Shown here: positions 37,415 to 46,160 of the stretch, piece after piece | Layout: each line of letters begins with the position of its first letter | Position numbering within the stretch: the first letter of the stretch is position 1 | Origin: Romboutsia faecis | Lineage (GTDB): Bacteria > Bacillota > Clostridia > Peptostreptococcales > Peptostreptococcaceae | DNA length: 64,000 nucleotides | NCBI RefSeq assembly: GCF_014323405.1 | Contig: NZ_JACRWE010000001.1 | Coordinates: forward strand, 310,001 to 374,000 | Direction of reading: 5' to 3' | Notes under the pieces: model-generated | Seen by the model: only the letters and a program-made list of their open reading frames with translations | What the model was told of the DNA's origin: nothing | The model's database searches: none | Program-made: the position numbers and the translations under genes

Positions 37415-38074
37415 ATGGAAACACCTAGTATAGAAAAATATTTATTAAGCACTTGTCTATTTACGATTGATGAATTTAATGAAATGTATAAGTCTTTATC
37501 AAAAAATGAACTAAAAGAAATCGCAGATACACAATATAATGAGATGGATATATGTGTTAGAATCGGAGATCCTTTTAAAAATATTCACTATACTGTTGGT
37601 GATGGAAATAAAAACAGAAGCAAATCTAATCATGATTTGTATTTAAAATCTAAAGATTTTAAAATAGAAATTAAATACTTAAAAAACTGGAAATCTGAAA
37701 GTGGAACTAAATCTTCAAGCAAAAATTGGAAGGAGTATCAAATTGACTTTGATTGGTTAGAACAAGAATTAAAAGAGAATAAAGGAAAAAGAGCTTTTGT
37801 TATAGGCTGGTTTAACTGTGTCGATAAATTTAGTCAACTCATGCAATTAGGCGATGCTCCCGGCAGTAGACCATTGGTTGATGAAAAAAAATTAGTCTAT
37901 TTTCCTTTTTTAAAAAGACTATCAATACCCACATACACTCAGGACTTAATATATAACTATAAGTCATCATATGAAGAAAAGAGTATTGAGCCTATAGGAG
38001 AAAAATACAGTAATATGAAATGTATGTTTTTAGGCAATGAGGCTGATAAATTCCATTTTGCAATATATTATTAA
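37415..38074 (+). CDS. Predicted PD-(D/E)xK nuclease-like protein, possible defence effector
   Basis: 219 residues, soluble. A candidate nuclease core is D74 with E85-x-K87 (NHDLYLKSKDFKIEIKYLKNW, D-x10-ExK), as in the PD-(D/E)xK fold; no database match can be claimed. The start ATG 37415 follows GGAGG with six to seven bases; an ATG at 37400 has no site. It stands between the replication gene and a protein kinase transcribed the other way. It has no obvious methyltransferase partner, so classical restriction is unlikely. Confidence 0.5.
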   Translation: METPSIEKYLLSTCLFTIDEFNEMYKSLSKNELKEIADTQYNEMDICVRIGDPFKNIHYTVGDGNKNRSKSNHDLYLKSKDFKIEIKYLKNWKSESGTKSSSKNWKEYQIDFDWLEQELKENKGKRAFVIGWFNCVDKFSQLMQLGDAPGSRPLVDEKKLVYFPFLKRLSIPTYTQDLIYNYKSSYEEKSIEPIGEKYSNMKCMFLGNEADKFHFAIYY

Positions 38075-38229
38075 ATTCAACTAAAATACATTCTTTCTCA
38101 GAGTACATATTTATAAAAAACAGATTATTATTAATGACTTGTTTTAAATCCTAAGTCCCTTGTATCGACTTAGAAATTTACAGAATACTACTTGAATCTA
38201 TTGATCAATGCTATACTTGATGTGATTAT

Positions 38230-38337
38230 ATGGTTATATTTTCGAATATAATTATAAGCTGGTGTATAATTACGGCTATTATAGGTCTAGTATTATTAAC
38301 CGTATTTGCCAATTACGATATAGGTTTATATAAATAG
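38230..38337 (+). CDS. Possible 35-aa hydrophobic peptide
   Basis: MVIFSNIIISWCIITAIIGL and a short tail VFANYDIGLYK form a single TM-like peptide, with only a weak upstream site (GATGTGATT). A hairpin (38342-38379) follows the stop. The gap 38075-38501 is otherwise without genes apart from a second hairpin at 38151-38174 (CTAAGTC/GACTTAG). It could be a type I-toxin-like peptide or chance. Confidence 0.3.
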   Translation: MVIFSNIIISWCIITAIIGLVLLTVFANYDIGLYK

Positions 38338-38341
38338 AAAT

Positions 38342-38379
38342 ATAATGATGACTGCAAAATATTTCGTGGTCATCATTAT
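38342..38379 (+). terminator. Hairpin after the 35-aa ORF
   Basis: An 11-bp stem ATAATGATGAC/GTCATCATTAT (38342-38352 and 38369-38379) has a 16-base loop and is followed by a short AT-rich tail. Confidence 0.5.
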
Positions 38380-38501
38380 AAAATTTTACTTAAATTCGAT
38401 ATTTTATTGTAAATCTACTCTGCAAATTGGAATTTATTAGCCAAGTTTCCTCAATTACAATTTCTAAAATTAGCTGTCTACTGCTACGTTTAGAATATTG
38501 A

Positions 38502-39848
38502 TTAAATTATTTTTTGAGTTTCTTGCATACTCATTATTTCATTATGCAATTTTTCATTAAGTCTAATTTCATTTAACCTTTGCCATATTTCATATAAAAC
38601 ATAAATAAATTCATTACCATAATAATTTTCTATTAAATCAGCTAATATGCTTCTTACTTTTCTTTCTCTTCCATAAAGTTTTTCTTCATCACATATTGTA
38701 GTTAAATGCCTTCTATACTCAACATAAGATTTACATTCAAATTCATATAAATCATTTATGTAATCATTATATTCTTCTTCTGATAAAAATCTATGATATG
38801 TTTCCATATAATGTTCTTTAGAATCATTAATTGAAATATGTTTTTTACAATTTTTAAAAATCTCATAGTAGATATATAATGTTGTATACTCTAATTCTTC
38901 AAGATCATCCATTTTAATTGGATTAAAAATTGTAATGTCAATATTTTTATATAATGCTATTGGAAAAATTTTATTAACTAAATCTCTATTACTCCATGAA
39001 AGCAGTTCTAAATATACTTTGTTCAAATTAAAATATATTCCTTTTGCTATATTTTCACAGTATTCTATTAAAACATCACGATCAGTCATTTTCACTGTTT
39101 GGTATTTAATGTCTCTTAGCTTAATAAATTGTAGCATTGTTCTTGTAACAAGTAATGGTTCATATCTTCTTGTATCATCCTTATATTTTATTTCAGAAGA
39201 AATATCATAATTTTTAATTGAAAAAAACTCTGTTTTAAATTCATCTTTCATTATTTTTTTCACTAAATCATATATAAAATTAGACTCTCTTTCTTTAGAT
39301 TGATTGTCATGTCCAAATAAACTCGTTCCAAAATCAATAATATGAATATGTAATTCTGTATCTATTATAATATTTCCACCATGTAAATCACCATGAATAA
39401 TACCAGCTTTCTGATAGTTTTCTACTGTTTTTAATATTTCCTTACAAATTTTAATTCTATTCGATATATTATGATCATCTTTAATCCATTCTTTTAATGA
39501 CTTGCCATCTATATATTCCATTGCACACATATAGACTCCCTCATTCTGTAATATTTTTGCATCATAAATAGTTACAATATTCTTATCCTTTAATTTTGAA
39601 ATCTTTCTTACTTCTCTTAGATATTGTTCTTCAGATACTTTACCATTTTTTGACTTTTTATGAGGGAGCCATATTTTTATTGCATCAATTCTTTCTGTTA
39701 TTTGATGTTTAGCCTTTACTACTACACCATTAGCACCTTTACCAATGACTTCAAGAAACTCATATCCTGTAAATTCAATAGTTTTCCAACTATTCCTAAT
39801 ATTAATTTCTAGTTTACCATTATTGAATTTGTACTTTTCGCTACTCAT
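38502..39848 (-). CDS. Serine/threonine protein kinase with large C-terminal domain
   Basis: 448 residues. A complete Hanks-type kinase domain occupies about 25-220: glycine loop GKGANG (36-41), catalytic-site Lys K58 in AIK, catalytic loop HGDLHGGN (152-159) and DFG at 172-174. There is no TM, PASTA or forkhead domain, unlike PrkC. About 220 residues of unfamiliar helical sequence follow, an architecture also seen in kinases of antiphage islands. The start ATG follows GAAGGT. The opposite gene (37415-38074) may be its functional partner. Substrate unknown. Confidence 0.75.
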   Translation of the reverse strand: MSSEKYKFNNGKLEINIRNSWKTIEFTGYEFLEVIGKGANGVVVKAKHQITERIDAIKIWLPHKKSKNGKVSEEQYLREVRKISKLKDKNIVTIYDAKILQNEGVYMCAMEYIDGKSLKEWIKDDHNISNRIKICKEILKTVENYQKAGIIHGDLHGGNIIIDTELHIHIIDFGTSLFGHDNQSKERESNFIYDLVKKIMKDEFKTEFFSIKNYDISSEIKYKDDTRRYEPLLVTRTMLQFIKLRDIKYQTVKMTDRDVLIEYCENIAKGIYFNLNKVYLELLSWSNRDLVNKIFPIALYKNIDITIFNPIKMDDLEELEYTTLYIYYEIFKNCKKHISINDSKEHYMETYHRFLSEEEYNDYINDLYEFECKSYVEYRRHLTTICDEEKLYGRERKVRSILADLIENYYGNEFIYVLYEIWQRLNEIRLNEKLHNEIMSMQETQKII

Positions 39849-40077
39849 AGTATTACCTTCTATCTTTATTATTTTTATTTAATAAAAAATAAAATACATC
39901 ATTACATCCAATTGATACATTTTATTTTTAGTGTACTCTATAAATATTTATTATACTATAAGAATGACAATGATTGTATATATTTACTTATATTGTTAAA
40001 TAAAATCATACTTTTCTTACATTTATTAAAATAATCAATCTAGTTATTCATAACAATTAAATATAACTTGACATAAA

Positions 40078-40236
40078 ACTAAAATTTTATGGTAAAAGTG
40101 TAACCTTTTTGATATGCTTTTGCATACACTCTATTAACAAGTGAATTAATAAACGTAGTGTTCTTAAACTTGTTTAAGATATTGGTGAACGACCAGTTAA
40201 TTGGTTAGAGTGACCTAGCCGTACTACGTTTTAATT
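40078..40236 (+). ncRNA. Candidate structured RNA with four hairpins
   Basis: TTGACA at 40078-40083 could start rightward transcription, although the -10 is not obvious. Downstream, a 9-bp closing stem AAACGTAGT/ACTACGTTT (40151-40159 and 40223-40231) encloses CTTAAAC/GTTTAAG (40163-40178), TGGT/ACCA (40183-40195) and GGTTAG/CTAGCC (40203-40220). The last stem needs a G-T pair that works only in plus-strand RNA. This makes a cloverleaf-like, non-tRNA fold. Alternatives are an origin of transfer or a replication origin. The rest of gap 39849-40262 is AT-rich. Confidence 0.45.
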
Positions 40237-40262
40237 TAGATAAAGCAAAATCTAGACTTTTT

Positions 40263-40877
40263 CTATTCAAATAAACACTTATATACTTTTTTCGCAAGAC
40301 TTGTATATTGAAACCCTTCTTCATAATCATTTTCACTATTAATTGCTCCTGGAAACATTACATTCATAACTAATCCAACAGTGTATAATGATCTACCGGT
40401 TACCCCATATACATACTCATCAGTAATATGATTTTCAAGATACTCTATGTCTTCTATATATATCTGTGTAAGTATAAGACTTATTCTTCTAAATTCACTA
40501 TAATCTATAATTTCATTCATATATCCTTTTAATAACCTAGCTAAGTAATCAGCTTTTTTAACTTCATCAAATTTATCTAACACAATAAATAATTTCTCAT
40601 GAAAATACTTATCATCTTTAGTAATCTTATTATAAAGTTTTACTCTTTTATTATAAGAAATATCTTGAATATTAAATATAAAGTATGCTAACTTCTTACA
40701 AAATAAGTAATTACTTATGCTTTCTTTCAATTCTAGTGTTGAAGTGATTATATTAATAACTGGAATAGATTTAATAATTTCACTATCATATAAATTATCT
40801 AAATATAATTCTATACATTCTTTTGATATTTCTACACTGTAGCATAAAATATCCTTCCCAATATTATTCTTATTCAA
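40263..40877 (-). CDS. Hypothetical helical protein, 204 aa
   Basis: A soluble, helix-rich protein (SIPVINIITSTLELKESISNYLFCKKLAYFIFNIQ in the middle, hydrophobic but short). I do not recognise it. The start is uncertain: a TTG at 40877 has GGAGG eight bases upstream, while the longer TTG at 40892 sits on top of that site, so 40877 is used. It lies downstream of the conjugation-type ATPase in the same direction with a gap of about 70 bp, and could be an element accessory protein. Confidence 0.55.
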   Translation of the reverse strand: MNKNNIGKDILCYSVEISKECIELYLDNLYDSEIIKSIPVINIITSTLELKESISNYLFCKKLAYFIFNIQDISYNKRVKLYNKITKDDKYFHEKLFIVLDKFDEVKKADYLARLLKGYMNEIIDYSEFRRISLILTQIYIEDIEYLENHITDEYVYGVTGRSLYTVGLVMNVMFPGAINSENDYEEGFQYTSLAKKVYKCLFE

Positions 40878-40949
40878 CTTTATATCCTCCAACCTAATTT
40901 TTATTTAAATAATTATATCATATAATTACCAAATAAAAACTACCCACTA

Positions 40950-43244
40950 TTAAGCAGGTAGTTTAGCAACAAATGCACTATAATTAGTTTCTTCATTTTT
41001 AATTAAACATAAGGCACTATATGTCTCTAAGTCCTGGAATGCTTGTTCATCATATCCATACTTTTCAAATTGTGTATGAAGTTCTCTATATGCTTGAATA
41101 TCTGCTCCTGCTAATAACATATAAGATGCTCCACCAGCTTTGAGTGTCATTCTACATTTAGAAGATAATTGACCTAATGCATGTATAGCTACAGTTGATA
41201 TAAGTTTATATTTTCTTGCTTCAGCAAATATTATTTCAAATAATAGCTGAGCATTAGGACATTTATAAAATTCATCAAATAGTAATTCGGTTGTAGGTTG
41301 ATAATCTTCTGCTGCAAGTATTTGTTTAGCTAACCATACTTTACTTAAAAAGAATGTAGCCATAATATTACGTAGCATTTGAGATGGAAATTCTTGTTCA
41401 GGTATATCTATTACTATAACTTTATTCTCTCTTATAGCATCAACGAAGTTAATATTATCATCAGGTGATTTAGATAATGCTAATTCCATGTGGCTTGACA
41501 TTGAGTCTAATAATGCTGTTCTATCAAGTATTCCTTCTACTTTAGAATCTTTATTACCTTTTATTTTTCCTTTTGTGTCTAAATCATCTAACTCTAATAA
41601 TTTTTTAATTCTTTTTGATAATAGATCAGATAATTCATTATTTAATAAGTCTATAAAGTTATGTCTTATATCAGGATATTCTAAGCAATCTAATATATCT
41701 GATAATGTAGCATTATGTTTAGCACAATATACAACTGCTCCAGCTGCAAATAAAAATTTAATCATTCTTGAGGATAGTTTAGTACTATCATCATTTATAG
41801 AATCTATTAACACTTGTAGTTGTTGCGTTCTTTTTACCGCATTAGAGAATATTTCATAGGATGACATTGTATCATTAATCGGGATTTCATTATAAACAAA
41901 TGATTGTATTTCATTTATATTATTACATCTGATTCTAATTAACTTATCTTCAGGTGTTACTTTAGCTATAGATTGAGATAATTTGCAGTCTTCTATTATA
42001 TCAATTACTACTACTCCTCTACCTAATCCAATAGCATTCTCAGCAATTTTCATCATCTTATATGACTTCCCACTACCTTTAGAACCTATCATAACTCTTT
42101 CTAGGTTTTGAAATTCTTTATGCATACTAAAATATGCTTTATAAACTTGTTCCTTATAATTAACTAACCCTATAAACATATCACCATTTTGTAAACATTT
42201 AGGAACTGGATTATCGATAATTTTATTATGTTCTATCATGTTATATTGTTCAATTAATTCACGTCCTGGTAATGATATAAAGCTTTGACACTCTTCTACT
42301 GTAGTTTTATTTATAGACACATTATTTATAATAGGTCGCATTATATCAATATCTTTCTTAATTTCTTTATATGTTAATTCATTATCTTCAGATATACTCT
42401 TAAAACTGTTGCATAAACTTATACCTAAATCTTTCTCCTTCTTTTTATCCTTACTTTTTGAAATCACTAAAGTTTGGCTTTTACAAATTGATTTATTAGC
42501 TTTTCTTTTCGTACTATTTGATATATCTTTCTTAGCACAAACAAATATCTCTCTATTTGCTCTTTTTTCCTTTTGTATGCTGCCTAAAAAATCTTCAATA
42601 TATTCTATCAAAAATTTAAGTGCTATTGATCCAAAATCTAATATTGATTTACTTTTCTTTAATGTATATCCATCCTTATACTTATTTATATTATCTTTAT
42701 AAACTTTCTTAAAATAATTATTTTCACGCTCACCCGTTGGAATAAAATTATATAGAATACCGACTACATCATTATTTTCTAATATATCTACTATAGCCAT
42801 ATTGGCATTCAAGAGATCATTATTTCTCTTATCTACATTAAGACTAAGGACATCATTTTGAGTATAACTTAGTTGATATTTGCTACAAGTATTAATATCA
42901 ATTGGAATTTTGTCTACCTCTTTAATCTTAATATACTTCCACGTCTCTTTAAACTTGGTTCTAAACTTCATAGAGTGTATCTTAGGTATTATAAAAAAGA
43001 ATTGAACTTCTTCTTTTGTGATATGAATATAATAGCTAGCTTTTAGATATGTGTGAATTACTAATTTCTTATCTTCCTTTTTTACTAATGAATCAGCTTT
43101 TATAAACATTTTATTAATTAGTGATGCTATATTATCCGTACTATTGTTCTTATTCGATTTAGTTGGTATTAATTGATATGTTATATATTTCTCTTTTCTA
43201 ATCTCAAAATACTCACTCAACTTAATAGACTTATATTTAACCAA
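40950..43244 (-). CDS. Conjugation-type (VirB4/TraG-like) P-loop ATPase
   Basis: About 764 residues. The N-terminal 350 residues are family-variable; a RecA-type ATPase domain follows with Walker A IGSKGSGKSYKM, Walker B ELLFDEFYKC, and a typical end (AGGASYMLLAGADIQAYRELHTQFEKYGYDEQAFQDLETYSALCLIKN). Such proteins drive type IV-secretion conjugation of Gram-positive plasmids and ICEs, or DNA packaging. VirB4/TraC-like is preferred over VirD4. The start TTG 43244 follows AGGGGGTG; a GTG at 43253 overlaps it. It comes third after two small membrane protein genes and overlaps the second. Confidence 0.7.
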   Translation of the reverse strand: MVKYKSIKLSEYFEIRKEKYITYQLIPTKSNKNNSTDNIASLINKMFIKADSLVKKEDKKLVIHTYLKASYYIHITKEEVQFFFIIPKIHSMKFRTKFKETWKYIKIKEVDKIPIDINTCSKYQLSYTQNDVLSLNVDKRNNDLLNANMAIVDILENNDVVGILYNFIPTGERENNYFKKVYKDNINKYKDGYTLKKSKSILDFGSIALKFLIEYIEDFLGSIQKEKRANREIFVCAKKDISNSTKRKANKSICKSQTLVISKSKDKKKEKDLGISLCNSFKSISEDNELTYKEIKKDIDIMRPIINNVSINKTTVEECQSFISLPGRELIEQYNMIEHNKIIDNPVPKCLQNGDMFIGLVNYKEQVYKAYFSMHKEFQNLERVMIGSKGSGKSYKMMKIAENAIGLGRGVVVIDIIEDCKLSQSIAKVTPEDKLIRIRCNNINEIQSFVYNEIPINDTMSSYEIFSNAVKRTQQLQVLIDSINDDSTKLSSRMIKFLFAAGAVVYCAKHNATLSDILDCLEYPDIRHNFIDLLNNELSDLLSKRIKKLLELDDLDTKGKIKGNKDSKVEGILDRTALLDSMSSHMELALSKSPDDNINFVDAIRENKVIVIDIPEQEFPSQMLRNIMATFFLSKVWLAKQILAAEDYQPTTELLFDEFYKCPNAQLLFEIIFAEARKYKLISTVAIHALGQLSSKCRMTLKAGGASYMLLAGADIQAYRELHTQFEKYGYDEQAFQDLETYSALCLIKNEETNYSAFVAKLPA

Positions 43245-43488
43245 GAAGTACACCCCCTATAATTTGAATAATTAAATATATTGCATAAGATACAAAAGGT
43301 ACACTTCTACATTTCTTCCAACCGAATATAAATAATATTGCTCCTATAAGTCCTGCTATAATACATACCTCAGCACTAACGTACATTGTGCTTTGTAATA
43401 ATTCTTTTAGTAGCCCTCCTATCCAATGAGTTATACTAAAATTCTGTATAGATTCAATAGTATTCATAAAATTTTGTATAGTATCCAT
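43237..43488 (-). CDS. Small two-TM membrane protein, conjugation-like
   Basis: 83 residues. After an amphipathic N-terminus (MDTIQNFMNTIESIQNF) come TM1 (TMYVSAEVCIIAGLIGAILFIFGW) and TM2 (VPFVSYAIYLIIQIIGGVLLG). Two TM segments of this size, before an ATPase gene, recall VirB3- or TcpD/TcpE-like components, but similarity is not demonstrable by eye. ATG 43488 is used because AGGAGGG is next to it; a longer frame has no site. It overlaps the start of the ATPase gene by 8 bp and follows the 136-aa gene. Confidence 0.6.
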   Translation of the reverse strand: MDTIQNFMNTIESIQNFSITHWIGGLLKELLQSTMYVSAEVCIIAGLIGAILFIFGWKKCRSVPFVSYAIYLIIQIIGGVLLG

Positions 43489-43499
43489 ATAAAACCCTC

Positions 43500-43910
43500 C
43501 TATGCATATAATTGAGGGTAAAATTGTAAGAATAAGTATCCCAACCAATATTGAATACCTGCAAATGATGCTTCTTTCATATTCCCACCGTTAAGTAAAC
43601 ATATAACCATATCTTTTAATCCCATGCCCATACAGCCATATTTAGCAAGTAGTATAAGTTTATCTATTATGAATGTGGCCTTATTCATTAAATTACTTTC
43701 AAGTGAACCTGATGCAAATACAGTTAATGTGCCTTTATCAATTGTTATAGCCATTAAAAATACTAACTTAAGATACATATGTTTATTATTTTTTATATGA
43801 TCTATTGATTTTTCAATTAAATTTAAATTATTAATTAATCCTCTATTTTCTTGTATTTCTCTAAATTCCTCAAAAGTATATGTTTTTACTTCATTTATTT
43901 TTATTAACAT
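43500..43910 (-). CDS. Membrane protein, possible VirB2/pilin-like component
   Basis: 136 residues. A soluble helical N-terminus of about 45 residues precedes three hydrophobic stretches (YLKLVFLMAITIDKGTLTVFASG; IIDKLILLAKYGCMGMGLKDMVICLL; YWLGYLFLQFYPQLYA). The segment GMGLKDMVICLLNGGNMKEASFAGIQYWLGY has the G-rich pattern of VirB2/Maff2-type small pilin proteins, as a judgement only. It is the first gene of a three-gene cluster with the small TM protein and the ATPase, with an ideal AGGAGGAG site at its start. Confidence 0.5.
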   Translation of the reverse strand: MLIKINEVKTYTFEEFREIQENRGLINNLNLIEKSIDHIKNNKHMYLKLVFLMAITIDKGTLTVFASGSLESNLMNKATFIIDKLILLAKYGCMGMGLKDMVICLLNGGNMKEASFAGIQYWLGYLFLQFYPQLYA

Positions 43911-43971
43911 GAATATCTCCTCCTAATTTACAAATAATAATTTCATAACATTTAATCGGAGGTGCTTTTAT

Positions 43972-44043
43972 ATGATTCCTTCTTATGTATATTGGTTCGC
44001 TGCCGCACTTGGCTTAGATGTAATTCAAAAGATTTTTTTCTAA
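43972..44043 (+). CDS. 23-aa hydrophobic peptide with strong ribosome binding site
   Basis: ATG 43972 follows GGAGGTG (43958-43964) at ideal spacing. The product MIPSYVYWFAAALGLDVIQK IFF is too short to classify. It is transcribed divergently from the pilin-like gene. A weak hairpin GGACTC/GAGTCC (44218-44247) lies downstream. The site strength argues for translation; function unknown, possibly a leader, toxin or signalling peptide. Confidence 0.45.
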   Translation: MIPSYVYWFAAALGLDVIQKIFF

Positions 44044-44254
44044 CTCTCTACAAAGGAAGTTTTTAATTTAAATGGTATAGTTCATTCTCTTCATAATTTA
44101 CTACAAATACTCTATTTTCCATAATATATTACTAAAATTTTAATAATTTTAAAGGAATATAAGTATTAATGTAGAATTATATATTGAATTATATTTTTAT
44201 AATTCATCAATTACTTTGGACTCTATGGACTGATACTCCTGGAGTCCTTTTAAT

Positions 44255-44428
44255 TTAATCATACTTCCATAGACCTTTTTCCTTCATATCCTTTTCAACC
44301 AGCAGTTTTATATAAGTGCTTATTCCTAATGTATCCTTTTGTTCTAATACATAATTGTATAAAGCTAGATCTCTTATATTTTCTTTAAAACTAACTGGTA
44401 ATTTTAAAGATTGCTTCTTTTTAGTCAT
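44255..44428 (-). CDS. Small basic protein, ribbon-helix-helix-like
   Basis: 57 residues, basic at the N-terminus (MTKKKQSLKLPVSFKENIRD). LKLPVSFKENIRDLALY with ISTYIKLLVEKDM resembles the strand-helix-helix pattern of ribbon-helix-helix copy-control or regulator proteins. ATG 44426-44428 is chosen over a GTG three codons upstream because AAGGAGTG is correctly spaced. It is isolated: an upstream gap of about 170 bp contains a terminator, and it is followed by about 200 bp without genes. Confidence 0.55.
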   Translation of the reverse strand: MTKKKQSLKLPVSFKENIRDLALYNYVLEQKDTLGISTYIKLLVEKDMKEKGLWKYD

Positions 44429-44556
44429 ATTTAACACTCCTTAGATATATTTGATAACTTCTACCTCCTTTCTATACTCATTTATATGCAAATCTGACTA
44501 CAAAGTTACCTGTCCTAGTTATATTATTTATAAATTTTTAATATTGATTTTGTAAA

Positions 44557-44606
44557 CTAATAATAAAAGCCAGGATAAAAAATTCAATCCTAGCTTTTAT
44601 TATTAG
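44557..44606 (-). terminator. Terminator of the LprI-like membrane protein gene
   Basis: A long inverted repeat (44557-44576 and 44587-44606, one mismatch) has a 10-base loop and overlaps the stop codon at 44603. T-rich loop and tail are on the minus strand. Confidence 0.75.
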
Positions 44607-45529
44607 TTTATATTATTTAATTCATTGCATCTATCTAATGTAATATCTATTAATGTTTTATATTTTTTTAATTCATTATCTTTTAGATCGTCTTCTATTA
44701 TCATTTTATTTTCTACCCATTTTCTTTGCTCATCTCTTAATCTGCTAAATGAATCTTCTGTCATATAAGCCTTGCATTCTTGATACATATTGTTTAATAA
44801 TTCATCACTTAACTCATAAATAACATTAGCATCTTCTATATTTTTTATATTACACTCATTTAAATAATTTATTAATATACTATAGTACCTATTTATTCCA
44901 TTTTCTTTTGTAACTACTTCTCGTGCTTCAATCATCTTATTTTGATAATCCGCCCTTATATCTTTCAAGTTACTTGACTGTATTGATTCGGGTTTATTTA
45001 TATCAACTACTTCTTTTGAGTTACTTATATTATTTTTTAGAAATATGAACATTCCCGGAACTAAAATAACCAATAAAATACCTATCAAACTATATTTTAG
45101 TTTATTACTATATTCATAATCATCATTACTCTCATTTTGTATACCATTACTCTTAGGTTGTAAATTATCATATAAAATAAATGCATACCCTATTAGACCA
45201 ATTAAATTAGGTATATTAAATATTATTGCAATTATACTTAACACTTTTCCTGTGCTTCTAATAACTATTCCTCTTAGTACCCAGATTAATGCTATTATTG
45301 TCACCCCTACCGATAAAATTAGTATCATATTGTCATTTAAAATATTTAGGAAATCATTTATAATACTTAATCCTGTATCATAATAGTCTACTGAGCTTAT
45401 CGCAACATTAAATATTGGCTTTAATAGGTACATATATACCATTAAGCCCACAATACTCAGTGTAATTAATATATTACTTACAAATGTTAATACTTCTCCA
45501 ATTATCCTGATGTTAGTTTTTTTTCCCAT
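44603..45529 (-). CDS. Multi-TM protein with LprI/DUF1311-like C-terminal domain
   Basis: 308 residues. Four TM segments lie at about 15-36, 66-86, 97-118 and 148-165. A C-terminal extracytoplasmic helical region has LRDEQRKWVENKMIIEDDL with conserved Cys residues (ECNIKN, YQECKAYM, DRCNEL), a pattern of the LprI/DUF1311 family, whose best-studied member inhibits lysozyme. The link to lysozyme is not tested here. The start ATG follows GAAAGAGGT. It is carried by the element between plasmid-like and phage-like parts. Confidence 0.65.
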   Translation of the reverse strand: MGKKTNIRIIGEVLTFVSNILITLSIVGLMVYMYLLKPIFNVAISSVDYYDTGLSIINDFLNILNDNMILILSVGVTIIALIWVLRGIVIRSTGKVLSIIAIIFNIPNLIGLIGYAFILYDNLQPKSNGIQNESNDDYEYSNKLKYSLIGILLVILVPGMFIFLKNNISNSKEVVDINKPESIQSSNLKDIRADYQNKMIEAREVVTKENGINRYYSILINYLNECNIKNIEDANVIYELSDELLNNMYQECKAYMTEDSFSRLRDEQRKWVENKMIIEDDLKDNELKKYKTLIDITLDRCNELNNIN

Positions 45530-45714
45530 ATCATTACCTCTTTCAATCTATTTAGTTTTAACAATATATATTATACTACGTATAATTGTATTATTTTGTA
45601 GTTTTTTGTATTTATTGTCAATATTTGTTTAAGAAAAGTTACTGAATTAACTTGACGTGCCGATATTTATATATTATTATTTAATTAAGATAAAACTTAA
45701 ACGAGGTGTAGTAA

Positions 45715-45885
45715 TTGAAAGAAACAAGGTCATTAAAAATTAGTTTTACTAAGTCAGGTTCAGGATCTGAGTCTACTAGGATATCTCTTCCAGTCACATG
45801 GATAAGAGAATTAGGAATAGACAAAGAAAATAGAGATGTTGTCGTTGAGCTTGATGAAGATAAGATTATCATTAAGAAAAAGTAA
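45715..45885 (+). CDS. AbrB/SpoVT-type small DNA-binding regulator
   Basis: 56 residues from a TTG start, with GAGGTG six bases upstream. The translation has KISFTKSGSGSESTRISLPVTWIRELGI followed by DVVVELDEDKIIIKK, the swapped-hairpin AbrB pattern also seen in MazE antitoxins. Probable element regulator or antitoxin; no adjacent MazF-like toxin is seen. It starts a short rightward group with the next two genes. Confidence 0.8.
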   Translation: MKETRSLKISFTKSGSGSESTRISLPVTWIRELGIDKENRDVVVELDEDKIIIKKK

Positions 45886-45950
45886 AACTAATCCCTGCTC
45901 CATTGAGTGGGGAGAATCACACCTCAAATAAATATAGAGAGGAGATTAAT

Positions 45951-46160
45951 ATGAAATATGGCTTAAGAAAACCAAGTGTCAAGAAATCATTTAAAGCTCG
46001 GACTACAGGAAAAGCTAAAAGAGCTGTTAAGAAAGCTATAATACCTGGTTATGGTAAGAAAGGAATGGGATGGATTAAAAATCCTAAAAAAGCCGCCTAT
46101 AATAAAGTTTATAATAAAACAACATTTAGTATATGGGATATATTTAAAATATTTAAATAA
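45951..46160 (+). CDS. Small basic phage/ICE-type protein, 69 aa
   Basis: The 69-residue product is highly basic (KPSVKKSFKARTTGKAKRAVKKAI) with GYGKKGMGWIKNPKKAAYNKVYNKTTF. This pattern belongs to a small conserved family of Gram-positive mobile elements, as I recognise it, without known function. The start ATG follows GAGGAG. It lies 65 bp after the AbrB-like gene in the same direction, and its 3' end borders the antisense RNA terminator. Confidence 0.7.
   Translation: MKYGLRKPSVKKSFKARTTGKAKRAVKKAIIPGYGKKGMGWIKNPKKAAYNKVYNKTTFSIWDIFKIFK

Noticed and set aside
40151..40231. tRNA or tRNA-like gene
   Set aside because: The fold has four stems, but there is no T-loop consensus, no anticodon-loop pattern and stem lengths do not fit.
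44218..44247. Strong terminator after the 23-aa peptide
   Set aside because: The GGACTC/GAGTCC stem is short and has a long loop with only four T behind it. It is mentioned in the peptide entry and not listed as a feature.
45681..45872. Minus-strand 63-codon frame
   Set aside because: It is antisense to a clear AbrB-type protein on the plus strand, which has a TTG start and a correct ribosome binding site.
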